Origin: Ditylenchus dipsaci
Lineage: Eukaryota; Nematoda; Chromadorea; Rhabditida; Anguinidae
Assembly: GCA_004194705.1 (NCBI GenBank)
Contig: SADC01001280.1
Location: forward strand, 620,001 to 684,000
Length of the DNA stretch: 64,000 bases
Direction: 5' to 3'
The notes under the pieces are model-generated. The model did no database searches, had not been told where the DNA came from, and was given only the letters and a program-made list of their open reading frames with translations. Below, piece by piece: positions 1-12,409 of the stretch. The translations under genes and the position numbers were made by a program. Every line of letters begins with the position of its first letter. Within the stretch, counting starts at the first letter, position 1.

Positions 1-103
1 GACCATGGCTGACTTTACTGTGCACATTTTCTTTTTGTTGTAAATTCAATGATAGTAAATAAGGTGATTTTTATGACTGATTATGTGAATCACCATAAAC
101 CAT

Positions 104-274
104 ATTCTCTCTAATAGAACACTACTCGATATTGAAACACCACTCTATATTAGAGCACAGTCCCTTAGGGCCAAAACTAGTGAGTGAACCATGTTTTATT
201 GTATTTTTTAACGTGAATTCAAAAAATTTTGAAGGTGTAAAAATAGAGCACTATGGTGTTCTATTAGAGAGAAT
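104..274. mobile_element. Palindromic MITE, TACCGTATTT-like family
   Basis: A perfect 19 bp terminal inverted repeat begins ATTCTCTCTAATAG (104-122) and is mirrored at 256-274. The TCTCTAATA core is shared with the TACCGTATTT-ended elements elsewhere in the window, and the right end is followed by ACG, as in that family. There is no coding content. Confidence 0.7.
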
Positions 275-2694
275 ACGTCAAGGAAACTCAATCACCATAT
301 CCGTGTATGACCGATTCGAAAAAGTATAATAAAGTAGGCATAAAAATCGAAGCACAGTAAGTTTTGAAATAAAATTATGTAGAAATTTTTGAGCAAGGGA
401 TGGCGACGTAACATGTTTAGACCAAGGCATATTTTTCTATTATTTTAAGCTGTGCTAAAAGCAGTAACTTTAAAAATCAGTCAAATTAAAATAAAGAGAT
501 TATAATGGCTGTAATTACCTTGTTTAGTGTATAAGAAACTTTCATTACCATACCCATGTGTGACTTGCCAAGATTACCCAGCTTCTATTAACCTAATATT
601 GATGATGAGGTTTCTATCCCATTTGGCAACAACAACATTTTTCAGGATTCGAAACCTATCAAGTAGGGACACAGTCCTCCAAACAGAGCACAAGCCACTG
701 CATGGCTAAATAGGACAACGGGCTTCGTGTAGTGGCTATAATATTTTAAATATTTAAGTTTCATATTGAGGGTTCGACCGTGGCTGCAACACAATCTTTT
801 ACACTTGGTTAGACGCAAAATTTAGTGATTTTCCCGAGTCGGGGTCAGGCCGGCGGGTATTTTTTTTGAAGAGTTTGACTGTGTGAATACCACCTCTTCT
901 ATGAGTCGAGAAAGTATAGTTGAGGTGTACACAAACTAATATTCATGATCAGTGATCTATCCTGGTTGACAATGAAAACTTTTTATAGGATTCAAAACTT
1001 ATCAGGTCGGAGCCCAGTATACCAACCACTTTTTTAAAATTGACAGATAAGGGCCCGGGACTTGTATAGAAAAAATACGGTGAATTTGTGGCCTAAAAAT
1101 GGAAGAAGAGAAGTGGCTTTATTTTCTATGGGCTTCAGGCTAGACTAATTTAGGTCAACTTTGAAATATTTGGCGCCCCAGGAGTGGACCTAAAAAAGAA
1201 AATTTTATACCAGGGCCGATTCGCGACCCTGGAGTCGACACACAAAAAAAGTTGTATCATACCTTAAAAACAACATTGAAAACTATAACAAAAATAATTA
1301 CATGGTACCTCAGCATACCCTATAATAACTATTAGTATATTTACTAGTGCGGTATCTCCATCTATTGAACCTGACAGTCGGTTGCTTCGAAGACGACCTG
1401 AGCACACCTTTATTTGCCGCTTTGCGGCGCTCGAGTCAATAAACAAAAATGTACATGCTGTACATATTTTCACAAAATTGATTCGAGAGCCGACTGCTCA
1501 TCACCATGCTTAAGAAGTAACAATGAGAGTACGATTCTCGCTTCCAACCACTCGAGAAAAAATTCCTTTAATTTCTTTCTAGGTAAACAAACTAATTCTT
1601 ATGATAAGTGTACGATCCCAGAATTTAAAACCTATCAGTTGGGAACCGAGTCTACCAAACAGTTCAAATCCCCATTCTAAAGGCTTTTAAGTGGATGAAA
1701 AATAAGAACGGAGACGCAACAGTCGCTTAAGAAGCGTCTGGAATTCCGAGTGGCTAAGCAAAGCCTTTTAGTCGTTATTTCATGTAAAAAAGTTGGGTTT
1801 TGCCGGGGTCGGGCACCCTCCACAAATTCCTTATACGATCCCTTTTGGATCGTACAGGGTCGAGCTGACCACGAACGAAATGTTTCGACCGTTATATTTA
1901 CTCTGCCACTGCCCATTTTGTTTTCTACCAATATGCCGTGATAGTAAAGTCTCTTTTTCCAATCAGTGAAGTAAGACCACCACTATGCACTTATTCTCTA
2001 GTTTGTCTATTGCAGACATTCTCGAAAAGTTATTTGTTAAATATATATATAATGCTGGGGAGGAAAAAAATGAGCCATTTCAAATTGGGCGATTCAAAAT
2101 AGGTAAAAAAATCTTTGAGCCGATTTATTAATTTTTGAATTAGCGGGTGTTTCTTGGGATTACTTGGCCCCACATTGAATTTAATCCTGAATTGAAATTA
2201 AATAATCTGGTCTTCTCTTTTAAGAGGCTTTTGCTTCTCTTCTTGACGTTCAGAGTCTATGTAATGAAGCAGAAACAACATGTGTAAAAGCAGTTTAACG
2301 CATTTCTAAATTCACGTGATTACTATAAAACTCTGTTTTTCGGTCAAACAGGGCGTTTATTTTCCAACCGAAAAACCGTCTTTTGAAGTATCTTGTCCAT
2401 TTCAGAACTTTAGCAGTTATCTGCACACACAAAATCGCAGACATAATTTTTATCGTTCATACAACACTTAACAATCAAACAACGAGAAGAACTTACAAAA
2501 TCAAAGACTAAACCAATTTCTTTTTTGAAACTCTAGGTAGATCATCCCTTTGTCTTCCTCCAAATGGTTTGATTTGGGCGCTAGAGGAGAGATGCTGCTG
2601 GGTGATAAGAACTTCATTTCCTCAGATGAGCACAGAAATCCTTGCTTTACCTGAACCAAGAATATTGAGCCGTTCACAATGTGGGTTACAAAGC
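275..2694. other. Gene-free stretch with three diverged direct repeats
   Basis: No convincing coding exon is seen. Three degenerate copies of a roughly 100 bp unit lie near 585-690, 930-1030 and 1585-1670. Each contains a variant of GATTCRAAACYTATCARGT followed by a variant of CAGTCTACCAAAC. They are probably old transposon debris, but no ends could be defined. Confidence 0.4.
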
Positions 2695-3732
2695 TTACCG
2701 TAGGACTCTTTGTAAATCACACTCTCCATCTGCTTGTGGACGGACTTTTAATTCGATTCCATCACTTTTGGACCTGTAATAATATCAAATACTGCTTCTT
2801 ATTTGAAACAGTTGTAGTGCCTGCGAAAATCTGCTAATACTTTACGCTGACCATCCTTAGCTATTTCAAAAATCGTGACCTGACTTTTACCTAGTTTCAC
2901 GAAAAATGTAATACAGTAAGCCTGCTATATCTTTTGGTCAAAAGCACCATAATACATCATTTCCTTGCAATTTGAATTATAGGATAGACAAATGGCTATC
3001 GTATAAAAAAAAACAAAAACACATTACGATTTTTAAACGAGGCAAAAAAACCGCTTATGAAACAATGGCATACCTACTGCAAAATCTGAGCCTTGACTAA
3101 ATTAAAACAGTAAGCATCTTACTCAGTGGACACAATCAAACAAACCATGAAATCCATTGGCAGAACAAATGCGAGAAATAGATGCGACCACATCCTTCTC
3201 TTCTTTCTGAAAATTGTAGCCATACAAAAGTCACTGATTTTGAGCACATCTAAACATACAATAAAGTACAATAAACAAACATAAACATACAATAAACAAA
3301 CCATGAAATCCATTGGCAGAACAAATGCGAGAAATAGATGCGACACATCCTTCTCTTCTTTCTGAAAATTGTAGCCATACAAAAGTCACTGATTTTGAGC
3401 ACATCTAAACATACAATAAAGTTTTAAAAAATGATCAATTCGTAGAAACCATGTTTGGTAAGCAGCAAATTCTCCGGTTTGATGTCGCGATATACGATTC
3501 CGTTGCTGTGTATGTACTCCAAAACCATCAATGAGCTGAGAAAACTGGAATATGGCTTTCTCTGGATCTGTTCCGACGTCGGGCTCTATATTTCGTTTTT
3601 TCGATTGCCATTTATTCAGAAAATTATACCAACCTACCCTGTCAAACAGTTCACCACCATCTGCATATTCGAGAAGCAGCTGGAATTGATCATCACAGTT
3701 GACCCTCATGGACACATATTTGAGAACATTGA
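2695..3732 (-). CDS. chk-1: Partial Chk1-type checkpoint kinase gene
   Basis: Checkpoint kinase 1 is a nuclear Ser/Thr kinase that halts the cell cycle after DNA damage. Exons read on the minus strand: 3732-3638 ends LEYADGGELFDR; 3583-3450 gives PDVGTDPEKA, then YRDIKPENLLLTKH after one frame slip; 3404-about 3302 gives DVLKISDFCMATIFRK. Further exons at 2921-2821 and 2773-2695 encode QVTIFEIAKDGQRK and VLADFRRSKSDGIELK, matching the C-terminal KA1-like region of Chk1, and end in TAA. The 45 bp intron at 3405-3449 keeps frame. Oddities: the DFG motif reads DFC, no APE motif or C-lobe is visible between the two parts, the DFC exon is duplicated, and no N-lobe was found before the AT satellite. 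It may be a decaying copy or a rearranged gene. Family assignment is firm; integrity is not. Confidence 0.65.
3137..3420 (-). repeat. Tandem duplication of the kinase DFC exon
   Basis: About 125 bp containing the exon with ISDFCMATIFRK plus its flanking intron ends occurs twice, near 3137-3262 and 3298-3420, with two bases inserted in the lower copy. Both copies keep the upstream acceptor (ATGTTTAG on the minus strand). Either a recent exon duplication or an assembly duplication. Confidence 0.75.
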
Positions 3733-3862
3733 CTGAAATTCACGAAATCATATTCAAATACATCAACATAAACAAAACTAAACCATGGTGCCTGCTTATT
3801 CTTTTAAGTAGAGCCTGAAAAAATAGTCATCTACTACAATCGGGGCCTGTCATACTTTTAGG

Positions 3863-5930
3863 TTAAATATTAAATATTAAATATTATATTAAAATAAATA
3901 TTAATATTAATATTAATAAATATAAATATAAATATTAAAAATATAATATTAAATATTAAATAAAATATTAATATTAATATTTATTTAAATATTATTATAT
4001 ATTATTATATTAATATTAAATATTAATATTAAATATAAATATTTAAATATAAATATTAAATATAAATATATATTAATATTAATTTATATTAAATATTATA
4101 TTATATATAAATATTAAATATTAATATTAAATTAAAATATTAATTAAATATTAAATATTAATATAAATATTAAATATTAAATATTAAATATTAAATATTA
4201 AATATTAAATATTAAATATTAAATTAAATATTAATATTATTATATTAATATAAATATTAAATATTAAATATAAATATTAAATATTAAATATTAAATATTA
4301 AATATAAATATTAATATTAAATATTAATATTAAATATTAAAATATAAATATTAAATATTAAATATTAAATTTAATATTAAATATTAAATATTAAATATTA
4401 ATATTAAATATTAAATATTAAATATTAAATATTAATATTAAATATTAATATAATATTAATATTAATATTAAATATTAAATATTAAATATTAAATATTAAA
4501 TATTAAATATTAAATATTAAATATTAAATATAAATATTAAATATTAAATATTAAATATTAAAATATTAAATATTAAATATTATTAATATTAAATATTAAA
4601 TATTAAATATAAATATTAATATTAAATATTAAATATTAATATTAATATAAATATTAAATATTAAATATTAAATATTAATTTTAATATTTAATATTTAATA
4701 TTTAATATTAAAATATTAAATATTTAATATTTAATATTAATATTTAATATTTAATATTTAATATTTATATTTAATATTATAAATATTTAATATTTAATAT
4801 TTAATATTTAATATTAATATTTTTAATATTAATATTTAATATTTAATATTTAATATTTAATATTTAATATTTAATATTTAATATAAATATTTAATATTTA
4901 ATATTTAATATTTAATATTTATATTTAATATTTAATATTTAATATTTAATATTTAATATTTATATTTAATATTTAATATTTAATATTTAATATTAATATT
5001 AATATTTAATATTTAATATTTAATATTTAATATTTAATATTTATATTTAATATTTATATTTAATATTTAATATTTAATATTTAATATTTAATATTTAATA
5101 TTTATATTTAATATTTAATATTTAATATTTAATATTTAATATTAATATTTATATTTAATATTAAATTTAATATTTAATATTTAATATTTAATATTTATTT
5201 AATATTTAATATTTAATATTTAATATTTAATATTAATATTTAATATTTAATATTTAATATTTAATATTTAATATTTAATATTTAATATTTAATATTTAAT
5301 ATTAATATTTAATATTTAATATTTAATATTTAATATTTAATATTTAATATAATATTTATATTAAATATTTAATATTTAATATTTAATATTTAATATTTAA
5401 TATTTAATATTTAATATTAATATTAATATTTAATATTTAATATTTAATATTTAATTTAATATTAATATTTAATATTTAATATTTAATATTTAATATTAAT
5501 ATTAATATTTAATATTTAATATTTAATATTAATATTAATATTTAATATTTAATTTTAATATTTAATTTAATATTTAATATTAATATTTAATATTTAATAT
5601 TTAATATTTAATATTTAATATTTAATATTTAATATTTAATATTTATTTAATATAATATTTAATATTTAATATTTATATATTTATATTTAATATTAATATT
5701 TATATTTAATTTAATATTTAATATTTAATATTTAATATTTATATTTAATATTTAATATTTAATATATTTAATATTAATATTTAATATTTAATATTTAATA
5801 TTTAATATTTAATATTAATATTTAATATTAATATTTAATATTTAATATTTAATATTTAATATTTAATATTTAATATTTAATATTTAATATTTAATATTTA
5901 TATTTAATATTTAATTTAATATAATATTAA
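3863..5930. repeat. AT heptamer satellite with strand switch
   Basis: About 2.07 kb consists almost only of the 7 bp unit TTAAATA with many 1-2 base slips. From 3863 to about 4680 the unit reads TTAAATA; from about 4680 to 5930 it reads TATTTAA, its reverse complement. The array is therefore one giant imperfect hairpin. It lies just upstream of the kinase exons and may fill a large intron or mark the break of that gene. Confidence 0.95.
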
Positions 5931-6117
5931 TATATTTTTATGAATATGTGAAACGACTCCTTTACCATAAGCTGGTTTTCAAATAATAATTTAGCGCATT
6001 CTTGGCAAAGTTTTGGCACAAACAATGTTTTTAATATTCTTTAATATTTCCAATTTTCATTCATTTCTATTTTCAATACTAAGTACTTTAAAAAAAATTT
6101 GAGCGCCCCATAGGCCA

Positions 6118-6318
6118 CCCCAGCACCAGACTTCGCCCCGCCCCGCGCCCCGGCCTCTTTTTTTGCGCCCCGGCACCGCCCCACGCCCAGGGTTTTCTAG
6201 ATATCGCCCCGGCACCGCCCCACGCCCCAGGGTTTTCCAGATATCGCTCCGGCACCGCCCCACGCCCCGGGCGGGGCGGTGCGGGGCGCATTTGGGGCGC
6301 CCCGGGGCGGGGACCCAT
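6118..6318. repeat. GC-rich minisatellite island
   Basis: Three imperfect copies of a roughly 60 bp unit containing GCACCGCCCCACGCCC and GGGTTTTCYAGATATCGC, followed by a GGGGCGGTGCGGGGCGC mirror segment. The GC content is extreme for this window. Open frames through it are low-complexity and I do not call them genes. Confidence 0.8.
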
Positions 6319-6356
6319 CACTGCTTCTAAGCCGAAAAATTTCGAAAAAAGTTAGG

Positions 6357-6676
6357 GGAAGTAAGACCAAAACAGCCTTTGAAGATCGCTAGTCCTCCTA
6401 ACCTTTTTCAGTTTTTGACGAGATTGGAAATTTACTCTCATATTTCGAATTCCTGAAAAGACAATAAATATTCAAATTTTATTATCATGAAAAGAGTTGG
6501 AAACATGACAGTAAATTTCTACATGTAAGGGCAGTTTCACATGCAAAGTGGTTACGCTGAGCACGAATATGATGTCAGAATTTCAGGTTTGAATTGTAAA
6601 AAAAATTTCTCGGCAAAAACTGAGAAAGTTAGGACGAGTAGCGATCTTCAAAGGCTGTTTGGTTTACTTCATCCCG
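6357..6676. repeat. Inverted repeat, MITE-like
   Basis: About 55 bp arms: AGTAARACCAAAACAGCC...GATCGCTA at the left and their reverse complement near 6615-6670. No clear target duplication. Confidence 0.6.
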
Positions 6677-7029
6677 CTTTTTTCGGACATTTTCCGTCAG
6701 AAAGATGCAAAATGAATTTTTGATTCTGACGCACTAAAAATTAAGAGAGTGCAGGCCGATTTTCTAATTTTATGGCGGTTTTTTTCACCGAAAATAAATA
6801 TTTGAAAAAAATTGATTTTTTGAAAAAACACTTTTTTTTGCTAAAATTCACGACAGATTTTAGAATTCTTAGGCTTTTAGAAACAGCAAATTTTTCTGCG
6901 TCGAATAAGTTTTTGAACAAGTGTACTTTGTCAGATTTCATAAATCGTTTTCACAAGTCTGTTAGTTTCAGTGAGTACCGAACTTCTGGAGGTCACAGCT
7001 CAGCAAAATCCATAAAAAAGTGGACGTAA

Positions 7030-9100
7030 TTTAATGCTCATGCTCAACACATCGTGGGCTTTCGTTTGAGCTCAAACACTCAATGTCGAATTTTCCGAGG
7101 GTTCGAGGTGCCCTTGATACATGTACAAAATCACAAAACTTATCTTTTAAGCACTATCATGATCAGTAATCAATGTTTATACTCTTCAGCAATTTGAATT
7201 AGCAACCACAAGCTGCAGCTTTGAAGTGACTATATACCTTATGAATCATAGATGGCATAATGATATTTCTGAGGAGACTTTCATCAACCACATCACAATG
7301 GAAAAATTAGAGTGCATTTTAAGTGGGAAGGACTGGATTTTCAAAAGATCAACTCCCAATAATTAGTCTGCACGAAGACTTGAAAAATTATTTTTTTATA
7401 ATTGTTGCTTTCACGTGACTTTGACACGGTAATTTCCGACTAGAATAACAGTCCCTAAAAGTTTAACACTGTTTAGGCCGAGTGTACCAAGTTAGCCTTC
7501 TGGTGCACAATCTCACAGAGAACGCGATAGAAAAAGGACAAGGTCGAAAAGTATTATTTCAAACGCTTTTCGAGCGTTCGACCACCTGCACACACCCAAT
7601 ATTTTATATGATTGTGAGTGGTACTTGCTCAAATTAATCAACCACCTGAGCGTGTGATATCTCAATATGTAGTGTTCAGTCAGGGCTATCCTGTGAGCAC
7701 AAATTTGTATCTGAGTGATTGCAATTTCATTCAGAACTTTTCAAGGGCCATTCAATTTCATAAGGCCATCAAAAAATTTTGTTTCGAATTTTAAAATTGT
7801 ATTTTGGTTATGGCACCCATCTATTATTTTTCAATTCGTCATATAACTAAATATTTTTGAAACCCATGCAGAAACCTTGCGAGTTGTGTATAATGGATCA
7901 CGAACTTATAGACCAACACTATAACTACCCTAAAAAACCACTCTTCTTTAATAAGTGCTTGTAAAAAATGGGTTATTCGAAGGCATCGCACTCAAATTTT
8001 CATGATTTCCGATTTCGTGATGATTGTGATCAGCAGGTTTTCAAAATCTTGTGAAAACTGTTATTCTTGTCGAAAATTGCTGTGTTGATAAGATCATCAC
8101 AGTTGCTGTCAGTATGAATTGAGCAAATTAGATCAACCTCTTTTCATATTATTCCTCGTAAAATCTAATTCATTTTTTATGATAAATATATATTTTTTAT
8201 TATTCAACTATTATTCAACTTGCACATTAGCTGTGATTGGCAGATGAGAAGAGTAAAACAGCCGGTTATGTTACAAATTTTCACCATAGTTGACGACTGT
8301 CATCTGTTATTTCGCAAGATTTGTCCGTTTTCAGAATCTCAAATCTTTTTTTGTTCAAATAAAAGATAAATTAAAAAAAAATATTCAAGTTTTTCAGTTT
8401 TCAAATATGGTTTTTTATTTTTCCACAACATAATTTTGTGGCAGCGAACAAACTTGGGTAGAATTAAAACTTGGGTAAGTACTGCTAATATTAGAATTTC
8501 TGAATTTCTAAAAAATGCTAAAATAATAAAATGGAAACAAATTAATTTCTCGCATCTTTTTCTCATTGAAACATTCTAAAATCAGTGGATGGCGTGGTGT
8601 TTGATTGAGCAGTTGTCTCGGGGTTTAATCGAATGGTCGGCATATTTTTAAGTGCTTTAATGGTAGATTTGTTTTCTTTTGTATTTTAATTTTCACTTAA
8701 TTTTTTTTTAAATAAGAAATTCGAATATTGTCAATACTTCTTTAACTTACAACCCATTATTCCCACTGGTACGAAAACGTCACAATGTTCTCTTTGTTTC
8801 CCTTTGAAATATTCAATTTTTTCAAAAAAATTGCTCCTATTCAGTTTATAGACTATTTTAACCTGAAAAAGACGAATTTATTGTTATTTTGGCAAGTTGG
8901 ACCTGAAAAGCTCAGAAGCTCAATACCTATTATTATTTTGTATTTCTTGTTTGAATTTTTCTATTTTCGTCATATCCTGCTTATTTTGTTTTTTGGATAC
9001 TGAGCGATATAAAAGTAGAATTTTTAAGCGACAAAGATGAACAGAAGTTCGAAGCAATAGACAATGACCACGTCGAAAAAGACAAATTTTGCCTTGCTAG
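7030..9100. other. AT-rich stretch without recognisable genes
   Basis: Open frames are short, low-complexity and phenylalanine/lysine-rich, as expected by chance in AT-rich DNA. I see no domain, RNA gene or clear transposon end. Confidence 0.5.
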
Positions 9101-9264
9101 ACATACAGGGTGGGGCAAAAAATTCGCCGTTTTTAGAAATTTTTGTCAAGCGCTTCCGCGCACCGGTGAAACACCAATTTTTTTTGAGGTTTTCAGCCAA
9201 GAGTTTAGATAAAGCTTTTGCTGAGAGGATTACTAAACTATCGAAACAGTTTTGCAAATCAAGT

Positions 9265-9455
9265 GTGTGCGCATCTCAACTCCAAGCCCCTTGCGCCCCC
9301 TTCGTCCCCATCTCAGACATGATTCCAAGCCCCTGCGGCCTCGAACAGGGCGCAGGGGGCTTAGAGTTGAGATGAGCACACCCACATACCTTAAACATGA
9401 TTCCGAGAAGTACTCTTGATCGAAAATGCATATAGATTCTTTTTTGCCCAGCTCT
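9265..9455. repeat. TACTGGRGC foldback repeat, copy 1
   Basis: Family with a central GC-rich hairpin (GCGCAGGGGGCTT and its complement), flanking TGAGATG..CACACCCACATACCTTA, and an end reading GCCCAGCTCYAGTA. Other copies or parts are at 16,075, 24,525, 37,335, 49,795, 52,795 and 53,690. Confidence 0.75.
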
Positions 9456-9636
9456 AGTAACCAAAACATGGTAAAAAAAACGCGACGAAATTTTGTCCGC
9501 GACTCAATTCCGGCTTGACGAAATTATGTGCTGTAACAGATGCTTGATGTGTGAAGTATTTATATATTATTAGAGTTGGAATTCTTCAAACAGTATGTAT
9601 TTTCAAGAAACCATCTCAAGATTTTTTTTAGAATTA

Positions 9637-9777
9637 CAGTCAACCCTCGATATAACGGCCCCTCGGGACCGGCTATGGGGGCCGTTATATCGAGAGAGCC
9701 GATATATTGAGTGGCCGTTATATCGAGTTTTTCTTGACAAAATTTTCATAGGGGGCCGTTATATCGAGGGTTGACAT
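9637..9777. mobile_element. pogo-type MITE
   Basis: Ends CAGTCAACCCTCGATATAACGG and the mirrored CCGTTATATCGAGGGTTG. The motif GGCCGTTATATCGAG recurs inside. TA flanks. Same end type as the Tigger element at 16.9 kb, which may supply the transposase (inference). Confidence 0.8.
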
Positions 9778-9845
9778 ATTTTAACTGTAAACTACTATAG
9801 GCTTGAACTTATTCTATACCTTGATACTTTATAATTAATAACACA

Positions 9846-10002
9846 ACTGTGTACACCTCGGTTTAGTGTACACCTGGATTAAATCATTTTGGCCGGCGTT
9901 AATTAAAATGACTAGAATGAACCCTCGATTTAGTGTACATTCGATTTAGTGAACACCTGGAGCCGGTCCCCAGGGTGTACACTGAATCGGGAGTTGACTG
10001 TA
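9846..10002. mobile_element. pogo-type MITE with GTGTACAC motif
   Basis: The left end has GTGTACACCTCGGTTTAG repeated; the right end is ACTGAATCGGGAGTTGACTG next to TA. The internal phrase GGAGCCGGTCCC is shared with 16.7 kb. Confidence 0.7.
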
Positions 10003-10384
10003 CTTATCTTTTAGTACGAAAATTGTCAGGAAACAACTTTTTTTATCGTTTTTAGCGCATAAAATTCACTTAGAAGACGTCTAAACACTATTCATAGTTG
10101 ACCAAAAAGGTTGGTGAACTTATTTAAGCATACCGCTAAAATGTTTGAGCGATTTGCGGTTACAATTATTCATCATATATATATTTGTTATTGATCAGAG
10201 AGAAGCAAATAAATAATGACAAAATTTCGGGAAAAATTAGTAGGATGGACCAAAGGAAAACATGGCACCGTTGTACAATAAAGCCAAATTTTGTTTGCTT
10301 CGACTACCTTCACTCTGATTTTCTACGGCGCTTTCGGCTCAAGAGCTCGAAAAATGAACGTCGCTGCTCCAATTAATGCACGCG

Positions 10385-10456
10385 GTCTAATAAACACGCC
10401 CTTAGAGGCACTTTGAGAAATAAACGCCCTGGAGCGTTTATTAGAGGAAATACGGT
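10385..10456. mobile_element. Right end of a TACCGTATTT element
   Basis: Ends GTTTATTAGAGGAAATACGGTA and contains AATAAACGCCC. No matching left end is seen nearby, so this is a truncated copy. Confidence 0.6.
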
Positions 10457-10789
10457 ATCCATATTATTGACACTACAATTGCCATAACTCTACGTACAGA
10501 AACTACTAGGTAAAAAGTCGACAGAAAACGAAAGACTTGAATTTCACAATTTTTATGCACTGAATGCAGCAATACTTTATAATGAAAATTCATGAATTAG
10601 GTAAAGTCAGTATATGAGTTTCAACACAAATTACCTATACATTTGTTTCGCTAGAAAAAACCTCGATTCCAACACCAGATTCGTGTCTCGTGTGGTCAAT
10701 TTGCTCATGAAACTGCTCTAACAATTCGAAAGTCACTGTCAAATTTTGGAATCCGCTCAAGACAAACAACGTTCATATTTAAAATCAAA

Positions 10790-10925
10790 GGATAATATTT
10801 CTTTTTGTCCGTAGAAATACTCGTTTTTGTCCGTAGAATATTTTTTTTGTCCGTAGATTTGAATGTCCGTAGATTACTCGTTTTTGTCCGTAGATTTCTC
10901 GTTTTTGTCCGTAGAGTTGATTCTC
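10790..10925. repeat. Minisatellite, unit CTCGTTTTTGTCCGTAGATT
   Basis: Six or so copies of a unit around TTTTTGTCCGTAGA, with degenerate copies continuing to about 11,140 (TTTTTGTCCATAG). The minus-strand frame through it is a repetitive TDKK/LRTKT peptide and not a gene. Confidence 0.75.
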
Positions 10926-11356
10926 GACACGAAATCAACCATTTTTAATAAAATTTGGTCATTTTAAAATTTGGCCAGATGGCTTAGACCCACTTTGGAG
11001 TCCGGAGTGGCCAAAGGGTAGTAATTATTTTTGTCCATAGTATACTCGTTTTTTCACATAGATTTTGAATTTCCGAAGAATAGTAATTTTTTGTCCATGG
11101 AATACTTGTTCATGCCCATTCTGTTTTTGGTCATAGATTTCAAGCGTCTATACAATAATGACTTTTTAATTGTTAGATCTGTATGATTTTTAATATTTTG
11201 CACATTGTCAATTGTATGTGCAGTGAAAAGTATGAATAATCACGGCGGGCGATGGGGCATACCGAAAGGTTTCTGACCAATTGTCCGGTAGAAGAATTGA
11301 CGGTAGAAGAATATGCGTAGAGCCGTCTGCTATATTTAGAGTTGATATCGATAATA

Positions 11357-12288
11357 CAGGGTGATCCAACTTTTTTACCCATATTTGTTTTGCCCGTAAC
11401 TTTTTTTATATTCATTGAAATTTTTTGTACGACAACTCATTTGAAAGCCCTGTTTCTACCATTTCGTTTGAAAAAAAGATTGGCTCAGTTTGATTAATCT
11501 GAGCCGAGTAACTGTAACTTTCGATATTGGTCTGACCAAAATCCACATTGGTATGCCGAAGAACCCTTCATTCTCCAAGGGTGACTGTGTGGGCGGGTAT
11601 TGGTCGTTATGGTGTTTTTGGGCGTTTTTCTTTGATGAAAACGTTAATGCTCAGCGATATTTGGCAATGCTCCAACAGAATGTGATTCCGGCCCTCCAGC
11701 AATGGCCAAATTTCGGTCAACTGGTGTTCATGCATGATGGGGCTCCGCCACATTGGGAATTGAGGTTCGAGCTCTGCTGAATCTTCATTTTCCGAATAGG
11801 TGGATTGGTCGGAATCCTGCACCAATCTTATGGGCACCTCGATCGCCTGACTTAACCTGGATGGACTTTTTCTGTTGGGGCTACATAAAAAGTTTGGTCT
11901 ACACGGATCAGCCTCTGGCCTCTTTGATTGCACTGCGTGAAAAGATCGTCGAAGAAATGGGACAGTTGCCGCTAGCCATGATCGAGAGAGCAATGAATGA
12001 TTTTCGCCGTCGTCTGGAATTTGCGTTGAAAGAAATGGAAGGAGCGTCGAGACAAGATAAGAAACATTGTTGTTGATTTTTTGTTGAATTTGTTGAATAA
12101 ATTTGTCGGTTCCAGTAATTAAATAAAATGTCCGTAACTCGGCTCAGAGTAATCAAACTGAGTCAATCTTTTTTTTAAACGAAATGGTAGAAACAGGGCT
12201 TTCAAATGAGTTGTCGTACAAAAAATTTCAATGAATATAAAAAAAGTTACGGGCAAAACAAATACGGGTAAAAAGTTGGATCACCCTG
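11357..12288 (+). mobile_element. mariner-like element, 932 bp
   Basis: Inverted repeats of roughly 170 bp start CAGGGTGATCCAACTTTTT and end with the complement; the TA duplication is at 11355-11356 and 12289-12290. The element is too short for a full transposase and carries only its C-terminal part. The long, still similar arms suggest a fairly young copy. Confidence 0.9.
11550..12076 (+). pseudogene. Truncated mariner-like transposase
   Basis: Encodes the C-terminal half of a Tc1/mariner-superfamily DDE transposase: RYLAMLQQNVIPALQQWP, then MHDGAPPHW with the second catalytic Asp, then LNLHFPNRWIGR and PRSPDLTWMDFFCWG with the third. The N-terminal helix-turn-helix part and first catalytic Asp are missing, because the 5' inverted repeat runs straight into this region. 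A one-base loss in a G run near 11755 splits the frame between HW and GIEVRALL. Stop at 12074-12076. It cannot encode an active enzyme. Confidence 0.85.
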
Positions 12289-12409
12289 TATATCTCCCTG
12301 TAGTATTTCTTCAATCCACGTTTCCATATCAACTACACAATTTATTTTCGTTAAAAAAGCCACATTTTAACAACGTTCAACAATAACAAGCCTACAATTG
12401 AAAATTTCT

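Noticed and set aside
3863..5930. Possible centromeric or telomeric satellite
   Set aside because: It is a single 2 kb array with a strand switch next to gene exons; nothing indicates a chromosome end or centromere, and the nematode telomere repeat TTAGGC is not seen.
10705..10938. TDKK/LRTKT repeat protein on the minus strand
   Set aside because: It is a translation of a minisatellite with a 20 bp unit; the repeat is not in multiples of three throughout.
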